DNA from: Cytospora piceicola
Lineage: Eukaryota > Ascomycota > Sordariomycetes > Diaporthales > Cytosporaceae
Reading direction: 5' to 3'
NCBI GenBank assembly: GCA_023375675.1
Contig: JALQBC010000018.1
Span: 186,001 to 250,000 of the forward strand
DNA length: 64,000 bases
Position 1 is the stretch's first letter. Every line of letters begins with the position of its first letter. The notes under the pieces are model-generated. The model worked only from the letters and a program-made list of their open reading frames with translations, did not search any database and had not been told where the DNA came from. Positions 22,339 through 33,776 of this stretch are shown piece by piece. Position numbers and translations under genes: made by a program.

Positions 22339-23859
22339 ACCACAATCAACCGGGCTTGAGGCTCAGCTCCTAGAGTCTTGGAATCCTAGATACTGGATTC
22401 AGATCTCAGTTGAGCGCGCGGATCCGTCCGAGATTGTGGTCCAGTGGTCGTCGCAGTTCTTACAGAACCTCCTCAGGCTCATGCACCTATATAACATTCG
22501 TAAGCTAATGTAGAAGTCGACTGAGAACTGCTGCAAGGGAGGCATACGTCAATCCTTTAGTCGTCCAATGGAAATCAATTCGACCGTTCGAGGATGGAGT
22601 TGATCAGTAGTGTCCAGACGTTCGATTGCGAAACATTGAAAGTAAGAAGAGAAACAGGGCCGCTCGCAAAGGATCTGATAGCCTGACTCGGATTCAGAGA
22701 TGAAACGCTGTTACTCAAATATTGGAGTGAAGATGGCCGCAACATGGAAGTAAATGCATGGGATAGGTATAATTAGCTGCAGTCGGCTCGTTTTTCCAAA
22801 TGAATTAATACGCGTCTCGATGTGTATTTTGAGGTCCAGAATCCCACACACATAGACACACTCCCTCCTCAAGCTTGCCGCAAATGACGCAAGTGCCGCC
22901 GGGGTGTTAGAGCTATGGAAGGGGGGGGGGGGCCACCGTTGCCGGAAACCCCTTGTAAGTACTTAAGTACTCAAGTATATACTGCTTGTTGCTAGTGGTA
23001 CAGATCCGTACTGGGGAGGCTTTTGGGCTCTTGGGAGCTGCCGCCCATGCCATATTTACCTGCAATACGGATGTAGATACGGATACAGATACGGATATCT
23101 ATACTACCTAGGTAGTCAAATCATCTCTTGGACCTTGGAATCAATGTTATCATATCTCATCAGTTGTATTGTCACCCTACTCTCCCTACCTTTCAATCAC
23201 CGTAGCCTGGCTGGGCTTTTAGCAGAAAAGCAAGGCTCCTATGTCAAACCCAGCCTTGTAAGCATCATACAGAGATGAGGCCTCTTCCAAGTCCAGGCCT
23301 CTCCAACAAACCCAAAAAGGGGGGAACAAGTCCAAATAATGGTACATGAGTTTGAACATAAACATTACAAAGTTTTGGTATCTCTCATCATGAAATAAAA
23401 AACCGGAAAATGTGCAGAACGCATCAATGAGAACGCAAGCAAGCTGAAGAAACAGCTCATGCCTCGAATCTATCATCGAATCTGCTACTGCGAGTAATGA
23501 CCAGCTGTCTGCCTCCTCCCTGACCATCTACCGCCAGTCTTCGTCCGCCCGGCCACTCCGGACATGCCCCTGCACTCATAAGTCTGACGCAGTTCGTCCC
23601 AGGCACCCTGTGCGATTCGAAACGGTCCAGGTACAATCGAGCGGGCGCTCACGCTGCAGGGCGAAGACTGATGGCCCCGCTGCCCTCCCCTGATTGCCTG
23701 CCCCCCTCCTCCAAGAGGACATGCTGTAAATGCCTAGCCTGTAACGCCGATGCTTTCGCATAATCCCACATATTATTAATCTTTGGAACGCCAACCAATG
23801 CCTCTTTTGTAAGTTGTGGTTTCTCTGGGGGTATATTTTCCTCCTCCTTCCGCGCGACT
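22339..23859. other. Intergenic region between YVC1 and RAX2
   Basis: About 1.5 kb upstream of YVC1 and downstream of RAX2 (both on the minus strand). It contains a 12-G run at 22,921-22,932, a ladder of GGATACAGATACGGATA-like imperfect repeats near 23,070-23,100, and one ACCTAGGT palindrome at about 23,105. A 102-codon open frame (23,219-23,527, minus) has no recognisable features and is more likely RAX2 3' UTR. Confidence 0.5.
22921..22932. repeat. 12-G homopolymer
   Basis: Uninterrupted G run in the YVC1-RAX2 spacer. Similar runs occur at 47,387-47,398 (12 G) and 52,857-52,869 (13 C), all intergenic. Lengths are prone to sequencing error. Confidence 0.85.
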
Positions 23860-26800
23860 TCAGACGTGTGGCGCTCCGGGCCGTCCTTTGCCCAACGACT
23901 CGAGTAACTCATGTGGTGGTATTCGTTGCATGCCGCTGCCACGATCATACATTGACGTCGGAGCAGGCACGTATCCCTCGCGCTTTTTCCGCAGCCGTTC
24001 CATCACCATACCCGCCACGACGATGAGAAGGGTTAAGCCCAGCGCGATAGCGAGGCCAATGAGGACAATTGCATAGATTGGAAGATGGTCACTGTGCTCA
24101 CCACCAAAGAAGTTGGTCTTCTCCACAAAGATGCGCGAGATCGTGCCCGCTGTGTTGCCAGAGTTCGTCGTGAGCGCGAAGGGGGTCAGTGCGGTACCAT
24201 TGAACAGTGCCGCGCTCGCGCTGCCGAAATCCGGAATGACGATGTTTCCAGTCAGCATGAGAGACAATTTTTGGTCGAGCAGGTCCGATGACCCTTTCGA
24301 CTTGGTCAGGGACAACATCTGTAGCGACTGGATGTCTGTGCCAGATCCGAAAGGCTGGCCAGCTGACTTCCACTTGGATCCATCGTATTTCATCAGGAAG
24401 GTAGACCCATTAGTCGCGGTGCCAGCAACCCATAGCTGCTTGCCGTCAGAAGAACCGGTGGCAATGATGTCCACAGGCCCGGGGAGGTCGGTAGCGCCGG
24501 GGTACTCGTCCCAGGACTCGGCGCCCGAGGTATAAGAAACCAGGTAGCTTCTCGAGCCGTCGACAGTGAAGTTTCCACCCCCAACGAGTTTCTTGTTGGT
24601 CACCCAAGCCATGCTTCTGGCCTCTCCCGCCAGGTTGTTGCCTGGTCGGTTCCATTGTGAGGAGCTGGTGCTGAAAAAGCAGACAGCTGGGCAGCCCAGG
24701 GCGCCCGCCGAGGTGAACGATCCACCCACGTAGACATCCCCACTCTTTGGGCGAACAGCGATGGCGCTGACCGAGGCGTTGCCGCCGTCCAATGGCGGAG
24801 GCTGTGAGCCATATTCATTAGCCTTGAGATCAAACGACACCAAACCACTGACGTTAATCCCGCCGACAAAACCAGTCACGTTGCCACCAGCGAAGAGCGT
24901 AGAATCCTGAATGGCAACGGCGGCAAATGTTGAGTCCTGCGAGACCCCAGAGGCGAAACCAGTAATAGTGGCGTTGTCCGTAGTGTTGACAATCGCGACA
25001 TTGTAAATCGTGGAGCCATTGGTTGCCGTCGCGGTGAACTGGCCCGCCAAGATAGTAATGTTCAACCCGTTTGATTTCAAAAAGGTACCATCGACGACCC
25101 CAGATGCTTGATCTTTGTTCGTTGAGTCCCGCTTTACCGTAGACGCGAATGAGGAGATCGGGTCGCTCTGGATCTTGGCACCAAAATTGTCAAGTGTGAA
25201 GTCAGAGGCGGATCCGCCCAAACTAGCTGCGCCAACTGCTCCAAGAGTCGATGAAACGACTGTGCCGGCGAACAGTGGATCGCTCCCAGTGACATCGAGG
25301 AAGGACGTGGTCAGCATGCCGTCGAGATACTCCACGGGTATATCGAGGTTCACAAGCCAGTTGCCTTGTGAGGGTACCCAAACTCCGAAGCCGTTCGCGG
25401 ACACTGCCTGGTTGCTTCCAAAGGCGTTAAGCTGACTAAAGTTACCGGTAAAACTGATGACAAACTCAGGAGTCGCGCCGGATATATTCATATAAAGCGG
25501 GACCACCATCGATACTGGTCCGTTGACACCAGCACCCAGCGCACTCCAGGAGGAAGCCGAGCTATCATACACCGCAACATTGGCGAGACCAGAAGCAGCG
25601 TTGCTCTGTGTGTTGTCAAAAGATCCTCCAACCCACAGGCTAGTGCCGTTGACAGCCATGGAGGCAACGAGGCCGTTGAGGCCGTCTCCGAGTGACTGAA
25701 CCGTGGAGTCCTGGCTGTTGATCGACACAATGTTACTCGAGGCTGAAGTACTGAAGTTGCCTCCGACGTATATCACATCCCCGACGGTTGCCAGCGCAGT
25801 GACGGCAGACCCAGTAGTAAAGTTCATGCCCAGCTTATCGAAAACGGATTCTTGGAAATCAGATGCATCGAATGTGGTGACGGAGGGATCATACTCGAAC
25901 AACCCGTTGAGGCCCCCAGTGGTGTTGTAAAGTACAAATCCAACTCTCTGAGCCACAACGGTCTGCTGGGATAGAGACTGGCCGTTCGCGGGGCTCAAGG
26001 TAACAGCGGGCTTGAACGAGTCCGACGTTGCGTCCACATATCCATAGTAGATGGGGTCGTACTTGTCGTAATTGTTCGTCTGGAAAAGAGACGTGTTGAT
26101 GGTGCCATTGGTGCCCATCGTGAGGGACATGGTTCCGGTGAGCTGGACCTCGCCACGGGTGGAGCACGAGTTGTCTCCTAGACATCCTGGCGTGTACATG
26201 TTGACAGTGTAGTAGCCGGACTCCCTGATGTCCGGGAAGAAGACAACAGATGCCGAGTCATTTGTAATGGGGCTGGACAACTGCGTAGTCAGGTACTCGG
26301 CGTTGCTGCCATAGGAGGGCGAGACGGCCCAGTCACCAGTTCGTGTGGCATCAGAGACCGTAGAAACGTTCGCACATGTTGGCTCGTTGAAGTCGTTGAC
26401 CGCAAATGCGAATATGTCATCCGTGAAAAGCTCAACCCCATCAAGTCCACCACCACTGCCGTACCAGTCCGAGATGTCGATCCGAAAAGCGTTCATTCCT
26501 ATGACGTTAACGAAGTGGAAATCCTGATAAGCAACGCTCGAGTTACTGCTCAGTGGGCACTCGCTGGTACAGGTTCGATTCTGTTTCGTCTCGGGGTCGA
26601 TGTAGGTGAAGTTCATGATGCCATGAATGGGTAGAGCCGTGTAGCGCCACGTCTTGGTGCCTCGTCCGTCCTGATGCGTGTTGTACAGGCGTAGCTTTGT
26701 TGGCCGGTAGCCGAAACCCATGTTTGCCTGCCAGGATCCCGCAGTGTCGTCCGTCAGGAGCCAGGTGTTGCCTACTCCGTCATCGCCACTGGTGCTACAG

Positions 26801-27597
26801 ATGATATTGCTAGGGTTGCTAAAGCCGCTCGTTGTGGCCGAGCCACTGGTTGTGATGTTCGCCGTGGACAGGTTGATGAGCTGTTCGTCCGGTGTACTGG
26901 GAGTGCTGGCGTTCCCTAGCCCGGTGAAGCTTCCGCCAAAGATGATATGGCCGTTGGATGCTTTCGCGATGGAGGAGACGGGCCCATTAAAGCCGGCAAA
27001 GGGCAAGGCCCGGAAAGCGCCATCAACCCACGATACAGCGTTTGTAGAGTTGTCGATGCCCATAAAATTACCGCCAATGTATACTATGTTGTCGTCGCAG
27101 AGGACTGAACTCACCGAGCCCTGCAGGCCCGTCAACGGCGTGACTTCGGTGGTGTTGGGGTTGAAAAGAGCGACGCCGGTGGATTCGTCGTCGCCGAGAC
27201 TGGTGAAATTTCCAGCTATTATGACACCCTGGGCGACGCCATCAGCGACGAAGTCGCACATGGACTGGATGGAGGCATCAGCCTGAAGGATAGTCGTAAA
27301 GAGGCCATTGGGCAGACGTGCCAGCAGCCCCTCGCTGCCGTTTGTGTTGAAGGGGGTTTCGTCCTGGCCCTCGAACTGATAAAGCGATATGCCGGTGAAG
27401 TCGCCGGCAAATCCAACCTGACCAAGTGAGGAGATATCGACATCGAGGAACGAGTCGGGTACGGCGGTAAAATTAATGGCTCGCGATGTCGGTATTGATG
27501 CGAGCGCGGACACTGTAAGGAATGATTTGAGTGATGTGGAAGAAGCACCTGTAATGGGTCGTCGGGCGACGCGGCGCCGTGAGAGAGTTGATCTCAT
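23860..27597 (-). CDS. RAX2: Cortical polarity marker / bud-site selection protein Rax2
   Basis: Single exon, 1245 residues. An arginine-rich N-terminus leads into a signal-like hydrophobic stretch (LKSFLTVSALASIPTSRA), then a very large extracellular-type region with many N-glycosylation sequons. It has recurrent Kelch/beta-propeller-like motifs of the form V-Y-V-G-G-N-F (VYIGGNFMG, VYVGGNFST, LWVGGSFDN, VYVGGSFTS). One transmembrane helix lies near residues 1175-1197 (YAIVLIGLAIALGLTLLIVVAGMVM), followed by a basic RLRKKRE stop-transfer and a short cytosolic tail. This is the Rax2 layout; in yeasts Rax2 works with Rax1 to mark cell poles, and in filamentous fungi it affects hyphal polarity (family knowledge). 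The frame stays open to an ATG at 27,672, but the start at MRSTLSRRR is preferred because it sits closer to the signal segment. Confidence 0.93.
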   Translation of the reverse strand: MRSTLSRRRVARRPITGASSTSLKSFLTVSALASIPTSRAINFTAVPDSFLDVDISSLGQVGFAGDFTGISLYQFEGQDETPFNTNGSEGLLARLPNGLFTTILQADASIQSMCDFVADGVAQGVIIAGNFTSLGDDESTGVALFNPNTTEVTPLTGLQGSVSSVLCDDNIVYIGGNFMGIDNSTNAVSWVDGAFRALPFAGFNGPVSSIAKASNGHIIFGGSFTGLGNASTPSTPDEQLINLSTANITTSGSATTSGFSNPSNIICSTSGDDGVGNTWLLTDDTAGSWQANMGFGYRPTKLRLYNTHQDGRGTKTWRYTALPIHGIMNFTYIDPETKQNRTCTSECPLSSNSSVAYQDFHFVNVIGMNAFRIDISDWYGSGGGLDGVELFTDDIFAFAVNDFNEPTCANVSTVSDATRTGDWAVSPSYGSNAEYLTTQLSSPITNDSASVVFFPDIRESGYYTVNMYTPGCLGDNSCSTRGEVQLTGTMSLTMGTNGTINTSLFQTNNYDKYDPIYYGYVDATSDSFKPAVTLSPANGQSLSQQTVVAQRVGFVLYNTTGGLNGLFEYDPSVTTFDASDFQESVFDKLGMNFTTGSAVTALATVGDVIYVGGNFSTSASSNIVSINSQDSTVQSLGDGLNGLVASMAVNGTSLWVGGSFDNTQSNAASGLANVAVYDSSASSWSALGAGVNGPVSMVVPLYMNISGATPEFVISFTGNFSQLNAFGSNQAVSANGFGVWVPSQGNWLVNLDIPVEYLDGMLTTSFLDVTGSDPLFAGTVVSSTLGAVGAASLGGSASDFTLDNFGAKIQSDPISSFASTVKRDSTNKDQASGVVDGTFLKSNGLNITILAGQFTATATNGSTIYNVAIVNTTDNATITGFASGVSQDSTFAAVAIQDSTLFAGGNVTGFVGGINVSGLVSFDLKANEYGSQPPPLDGGNASVSAIAVRPKSGDVYVGGSFTSAGALGCPAVCFFSTSSSQWNRPGNNLAGEARSMAWVTNKKLVGGGNFTVDGSRSYLVSYTSGAESWDEYPGATDLPGPVDIIATGSSDGKQLWVAGTATNGSTFLMKYDGSKWKSAGQPFGSGTDIQSLQMLSLTKSKGSSDLLDQKLSLMLTGNIVIPDFGSASAALFNGTALTPFALTTNSGNTAGTISRIFVEKTNFFGGEHSDHLPIYAIVLIGLAIALGLTLLIVVAGMVMERLRKKREGYVPAPTSMYDRGSGMQRIPPHELLESLGKGRPGAPHV

Positions 27598-30482
27598 AGC
27601 GCGAGTCACCCAGCTGTAATCTGTAGGATAGCGGCCGGTCGGTGGTGGAGTTAGGTGGGCCAATTCGGTCAAAACAGGTTGGCTCTGGTGAACCTTTTCT
27701 ACACGCTATCCATATCAGAAGAACGCGGTCGGGGTTATTCGTTTGCCGTTACGCGGGCTGCGTTGTTGGATTGCTTTGGACCTTTTCCTAGAGGTCGGGG
27801 AAGTGGCACAAGAGGCGCAGATCGAAGACGATGAAACGAGCGTGAGGTGGAAACAAATACCACGGGGAATAGATAAGACTCCTCAAGGATGATTCGGCCA
27901 ATCCTCCTTCCCTTCAGCTTTTCCTAACCACAACCTCAAATAGTGGCAAAGAATAGTGCTGAGCTGGTAATTGCTAACAAGGTTGGGTGCGGTAGGTTTC
28001 GAGGTCGAGTGGAATGCTGTTGGTCAACGGCGGCCAAGAGTCAACAAGACAACCTTGGATGACGGTTGGCAAAAATGAAGGAATGGAAGAGTAAGTGATT
28101 GAGTGAGTGAACGTAGTAAGTACGGATACTTTCGGTCGGCGGGAAGTTCAAGAGTTAAGAGCAGGAGCAGGTATCATGTCGTCGCGTGAAGACAAGTGAA
28201 GTTCCAAGAGTCAGGGATATCCAGTACGGAATATCCGACAAAAGGTCATCTGCTAGTGAGAAGAAATAAGGGAAACGGAAATCGACGTCGGAGCCCAGGA
28301 TAGTGAAATCAAAGAGTGTAGAGAACTTGGAGGAAGCTGAGTTGACTGGCCATCAGTGGGTGAGTTGGGTGAGTGGGTGAGTGGGTGAAGAGGAAATGGG
28401 CTGTGTGGCTCGTCCGACCTGCCGATGCAGTGTTTAATTTCAGAGAGGATCATTCCCCAGGGGTTTACCAGGTAGAAGTACATGGTACAAACTTGAGATT
28501 AGGTGGCCAGTGCGCGTCGAACAACCCACCACCCTGTCGTGCCTGCATAACAACCAGCCTGAACCAGTAACCACCCGTGGAAGACCCCTGTACACCTGGC
28601 CGCTACTGCTGTACCTTGGCACGCTAGTGTACCTAGGTACCTAAGGAGGTACACACTACATAACCGAGGTATGGAGTAGACAGGTCAAAATAGAGTTGAT
28701 TATCGCTACTGACCTCCCTAGGCAACCTTGAATAACAGCCTACCTAGGTACCTAGGTATATATTAGGTCTTGTTTCCTGCCCAGCAACCGGTCCTGAATA
28801 CCAGTATCTTGTTGCACAGAAAATAGCTACTATGGTATGCTAGCACCACGGTCCTAGGTCTGGACAGTACATAGATACCATGTGGTGCATTAATGTAGTA
28901 CCCATGTTGCTAGGTTGGTTCAAGGGTTGTTACCAGATTTTCGATTGGATAGACGGGACCGGATAGGATCGGGTCGGAAAGGGATCGGAAAACATATTGG
29001 TATGGTCAATCGCTGGCTGTAGCCGGTGTGATGGGGGTCGAACAAGAGACGAGACAAGAAACAAGAGGCATAGGGAGAAAACCTATGTATGGTCTTGTAT
29101 TGCTTACAGCAACAAGATATTAGCCAGTGTCGGTAGGTATCGCTATAGGTATAGATTACAATAATTAGTAGTACCTAATATCGATGATGTTAGGTGGTAG
29201 ACTAGAGCAAAATGAAAGCCGACAGAGTTTATGTCATAAAAGGTGAGTTGGCATTGTGGTACTTAGAGACTGGCAATAGCAGTCTACCATGTGTTTACCA
29301 TAGGGTCAAGGTATCAAAGAACATATATATCTTCATACCCGGAGTATTAGGGAGTACGTATACATCTGTATAGAGTGGACTTCAGATAAATATATATATA
29401 GCCGGCTACCGCTGGTTCATAAGTATAGGTGCCTGCATCTGTATATTCCACATGGCATGCAAGGAAACTCGGAATATCGAATCAACTTAGCTTTATGGAA
29501 GTTTGTTGAGCATGGTTTGTGATCACCTAATCCGTGTTATACATAATTTTGTTAATGTTACCTTTAACCTGGCCCCTGTTCCTGCCTTAAGTTTTGTATC
29601 AGTATACCCATACTCTGTCCTATTCTTCACACATATTGGTCCCCGAGACATGAAGGACTTCTCTTCTCTTTGAACAGCACTCAATACCAAGGCTACTCGT
29701 ACTCTTTAGTCAAATACTTGCCTTCTACGACATGTATTTGGACGCGAAATATGTCAGAAAAGCAGCCGACAAGCACCGGGCATGGTTCAACGATTCGGAA
29801 TGAAAACGGGACCGAGAAAAACTTTGAATAGTACGGAGATAGACCGTTCAGGGGTTGGCCCGGCTGTTGTTGACAGGCAAAAGGTCAACGAGTGGGCAAG
29901 ACTCTGTTACATCTCCCTACGATCATACCCTGCCTCTGGACCAACTATAATGCTCCACAAAGTAGCTACTGCCCTCTATCCTTCACTGTATACTTCGGTG
30001 TACCATGGGATTAGCGATTAGCTGTAGCTGCTGTAGCTCTAATACAACACAAGATGCTCTCCCACCCAGCTTCACGGCCCTGTGGCCAGATCCTCAACGT
30101 GAAACGTGCCGATCGACTCAAGTTGAGCAAGGACAACGTCGACAGCAGAGTTCTCCTGGGATAGTTCCTTGATAACGGGGGACGTAACGGAACTCAACCA
30201 TTAGGCAACATCATGCCTGCCCATCCTGTGGTGTGTGCCTCGAAGGTATCTTCGGCTCCAACAGCATCTTCGGCTTGCCCCTTATGACACCCGGCGTGTG
30301 TTCATGTCGTGAACCTGACAATAAACGATCCAATGCGTTGTATCCCAGAAGTCGAAGCCCCCAAGGACACGGGCTCTATGAGCCATCAGATACCGGGTTG
30401 GGCCGCACTGGACGCGAGCGTGCTGGGCACAGCCTTTGCTCGTGACATCGTGAAGAACGTATCGTGTCTAGAACAACACGGC
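27598..30482. other. Long gene-poor region upstream of RAX2
   Basis: Almost 2.9 kb with no supported gene. It holds a GTGGGTGA-type microsatellite at about 28,355-28,390, several ACCTAGGTACC palindromes (28,625-28,645 and 28,740-28,760) and many short direct GTATAGGTAT-like repeats around 29,130-29,170. Presumably RAX2 promoter and 5' leader plus the 3' flank of LCL3. A long polarity-gene promoter would not be surprising, but nothing here proves function. Confidence 0.5.
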
Positions 30483-31468
30483 TCATTTTTTCTCGCCCTT
30501 CTCTGCCTTGTCGAGCAGCTTCATCCGATCCTTGAACTCCCTGGGCGTCTCAAAAGGCTCCTTGCTCTTAGTCTCAACCTTCCCCAGCCCAAACCAGCCT
30601 GTACTCTTGCCCGTCTTTGCCAATGCAGCCCAGAGTCCCAAGTTCCTGCTCTTCGCCTCGGCCTCGGCCTCTCTATATTTCTTCTCCATCGCCTCCCCGC
30701 CAAATTCGACGCCGGTTTTCGCCTCGTACGTTGTCGCAAGACCGCGCCGGAGCATCTCCAGGCCAATGTCGCGGCGAAAGAACAGAAGCCGGCGCACATA
30801 GACGGTCGCGACGACGCGGTCGTACTGGTCGCGCCTGTAGATGTGCGCGTACACGTACCGGTGCATAATCGAGGCACTTAGCCATTGGAGGGCTTCGGCG
30901 GCGTGGGGCTGCGAAGGGCGGCCGAAGTGCGCGCCCTCGGGGGCGTCGATGCCAGCAATTCGGATGGGGATCTATGTGTGTTGCGATCAATATAAGCAGC
31001 GACTGGTAGCCCAGAAGAGCAACAACGGCGTATGGCCTAGAACGGGCAAGGCAGACCAGCTCCGAGGGAACAACGTACAGTCTCCCCCTTGAGCATCTTT
31101 CTAGTTGTCGGTATTCGTCTCAACCAACCCCAGCCCGCCAGCCTTCCACCCGGCGCGTGGAAAAGGTGGAATCCATCGCCATCGCCCACACTCGTGACCT
31201 TGCCAAACAGGGTCCTCTTGCGGTAGTAATGCGGAAATACGTAATCCACGTTGGGTATGCGTCGCAGGTAGGTCCTGTAGACTCTGAGACCGCCGAAGAT
31301 GACGGTCGTGCTGACGAGGGCCGGAACCCACGTGCGAGGGTCTCTGTAGTGGTCCCAGTCCCTAACGCTCAGCGACTCGTTCCAGCTTGAAAAGCGAGTG
31401 AGAAACGGTCTATCCTCGTCATCTTTCTTGGGGGGGGAGGATGACCCTGACTGCCATGGCCACGGCAT
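30483..31468 (-). CDS. LCL3: Membrane-anchored staphylococcal-nuclease-like endonuclease LCL3
   Basis: Two exons (31,468-31,079 and 30,971-30,483) give 292 residues. A Pro/Ser-rich N-terminus precedes a single hydrophobic helix near residues 47-64 ([18 protein letters not shown]), then the SNase fold: [27 protein letters not shown] with the catalytic-type Arg and acidic residues, [12 protein letters not shown] and [18 protein letters not shown]. It ends in a Lys/Glu-rich tail. LCL3 is a fungal family annotated as mitochondrial-membrane nucleases; its physiological substrate is unclear. The intron donor GTACGT and acceptor ACATAG keep IPIRIAG in frame. It shares orientation with ARC35, which ends about 540 bp upstream. 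Confidence 0.93.
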
Positions 31469-32009
31469 TTTATTGTTGTGATGAGCCTCGAATGCGATAG
31501 GTAAGGGGTGGGTTTGATCGGCAGCGGGAACTTTATTTAGTCTGCACTATACATACTCAAGTATGTAGCAGTGCCATGTGGAGGTCCAACCCCGGGCTCC
31601 TGGGGAAGAAGGGGGGGGTACAATTGTACTGTTTTTAGGTTCGCTCCATATGTACTTGTCACCTTGTAAAAGCAAAGGGTCTGCGGGAAAACGGATTACC
31701 GCCCAACAGCCCAGTTTGATTGACTCGCCATTGGGGGTACTCACTTTGACACCCCGAGAGCACATCTAATCAGCAAGCATAGAACGGGTTGAGAAGAGTC
31801 CACTTCCTTGAGCAACACCGAGTCACACGGTCCATAATATCTACGAGCTACCAAGTATCTATGGAACTTCAGGGTGTTGTTTGTCCCCCAATGGGTCAAC
31901 CTTGGAAGTGCTGCACGTATACAGTGGTGATATGATGTCTGTGTCTACGAATGCAGCTTCCCTTCTTCTACTATCGCAACAGCCATTCAGCATTCACCTA
32001 ATTATGCTC
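31469..32009. other. Intergenic region between ARC35 and LCL3
   Basis: About 540 bp, LCL3 promoter plus ARC35 3' flank. No convincing element is seen. Confidence 0.45.
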
Positions 32010-33327
32010 CTAAGCGCCCTGCACCTTGAATGTTCGGCCACTGGCCGTCTTGCGCTCCTTCTCCTCGCTGTCGGGCCGCGCTCTCCGTAGCACTGCACTT
32101 GGGTTAGCCACTATCCGGGTCTGGCTGGGGGGGGAGAGGCCATCTTACCTTGCAGGAAGTCTGCCGTGCGCCGTCTCATTCTTGAGTGGATGTAGGCCTG
32201 CTATGTGTCAGAATTGGACGAGGGACAAATCAAGACAACATGCACCGACCTTTGAAGCTTTGATGTGGTAGTGAAAGTAGTCACGGAAGGTTTGGATATG
32301 AGAGATGACATCCGGCATGCGCTGCGGCGTCAAGTGTCGAGGGAAAAGAACTGCCGACCGGTTAGAGACGGAGACACAAATACTCCAATCTGGGGCAGGC
32401 GTTGGTGCGCAACTTACCAAAGGTAACATATCCAACCTCGCCGGTGCCTGTATCTTGCACTCCAGGCACTCCCTGCAACTCCAAGGGCGGATCGGTGCGG
32501 AACAGCACTTGCGGCGCATTCTGGATAGCTCGTCGTCTAGCATCGACGAACTCCTGGATGAACACTTTGCCAAACACACGGTCCGTCTCCTCCCTGAAGA
32601 TTGTGCTGAAGATGACAGTGACACGGTCGTGGCTCGCCTTGACGTAGATGGCCTCTTCCTCACGATACTGGATCGTCATAACGTCTCCGCCCTCCCGGAC
32701 GCCCTGGGGGGCCTCTTCGGACGTAAACTTGGATGCCTCCTCCTTTAGCTTATAGTATTCCTCGTAAGCGTGCTCGAACGGTGCAGCCATGGCGTTGCGC
32801 TTCATCAGGGCGACCTTGTTGACGAGCTCGTCCCGTGCCTCTGCGAGCCTGCTGTTAGGGAGCTGACCATGCATCTCTTGGCCGGGCATTATAGATTACA
32901 TACCCTTCTCAGCTGGAAGATTTTCGAGGTCGACGACGATAGAGAAGTCATAGCCTGCCTCTGGGGGCACGACGTATTGGCCATACTCGCGGTTGAGGAC
33001 CTGCTCGGCGCCGTACTTGACGAGATCCCTCCAGCATTTTATTTGGATGGACACCTGGATCTTTGTTTTGGCCTCGGGGGTCGATATGTGGAAGATGACG
33101 CCGTCGAAGTCGGATACGGTCTGGTCAATGTTGACGGGTGGAGCTCTATAGGTTGAGGGCGGTCGAGTGTCAGTAGGAGCGTTCCAAGGTTTCCAATGTT
33201 CCAAGGCTGCCATGGGATATTGTCTCGTGAGCTATCCAAATCAAGCCCAGTCCAGGTTTACTTACCCAGAGAATCTCTCAGTCAACACTGACTGGATCAG
33301 AACGTTCTGATAGTCGAGGAGAAGCAT
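32010..33327 (-). CDS. ARC35: Arp2/3 complex subunit 2 (ARPC2/p34)
   Basis: Six exons: 33,327-33,266, 33,145-32,904, 32,840-32,418, 32,350-32,250, 32,197-32,149 and 32,092-32,010, giving 319 residues, the usual length for fungal Arc35. It begins MLLLDYQNVLIQSVLTERF, continues with the FDGVIFHIST segment, then KRNAMAAPFE, VIFSTIFREETDRVFGKVF, VLFPRHLTPQRM and the C-terminal helix AYIHSRMRRR. With ARPC4 it forms the core of the Arp2/3 actin-branching complex at endocytic patches. A naive reading suggests a 27-nt intron after LPAEK; a 63-nt intron ending GCTCGCAG gives LENLPAEKEARDELV, matches the family and carries a CTAAC branch point. The fourth intron uses the less common GTCGGT donor. Confidence 0.93.
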
Positions 33328-33776
33328 GGTGGGCAGTGGCCTCTCTAGTCGTGGCTCGATGAGTTGGAAGGAGGTTGATTGATTGATTGATTGATTGTCG
33401 TGAGAGCCGCTGCACTACTGTGCTGTACGTAGTTGTTACTACTGCCTGTACCTACCTAGGTAGGTATGTACCAGTTGACCCTAGCTCACAGCGCCGCAGG
33501 TGCCTCCTGCTTGTTGCTTGCAAGGCAAGTGGGGCTGATGATGCACCAATTCACCCAGCCGTCGTATCCCGCCTACCCCCTTTTCTGACCGCCCGCCGTC
33601 CCTGTTATGTAAGCACAGCCCACCCCTTATCGATAACGGGATCCCTGCAAAAAAGTAGAACGAGAAGAACTTCTTACGGCAAGTAAAGCGCGAACGGATG
33701 CTTGAACTTTTTGAGCTGCGTTGAGAAGTTCTGATTACAAGTTGGGACAGCAAGCGATCTTGTTCTTTCTGACATC
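33328..33776. promoter_or_regulatory. Divergent promoter between ARC35 and DIP2
   Basis: 449 bp between opposite start codons, so regulatory elements are probably shared. It includes a (GATT)5-like run at about 33,374-33,396 and the palindrome ACCTACCTAGGTAGGT near 33,450-33,465. No TATA box. Confidence 0.55.

Noticed and set aside
23219..23527. 102-codon minus-strand open frame 3' of RAX2
   Set aside because: Composition looks non-coding and the position suggests RAX2 3' UTR; no recognisable family.
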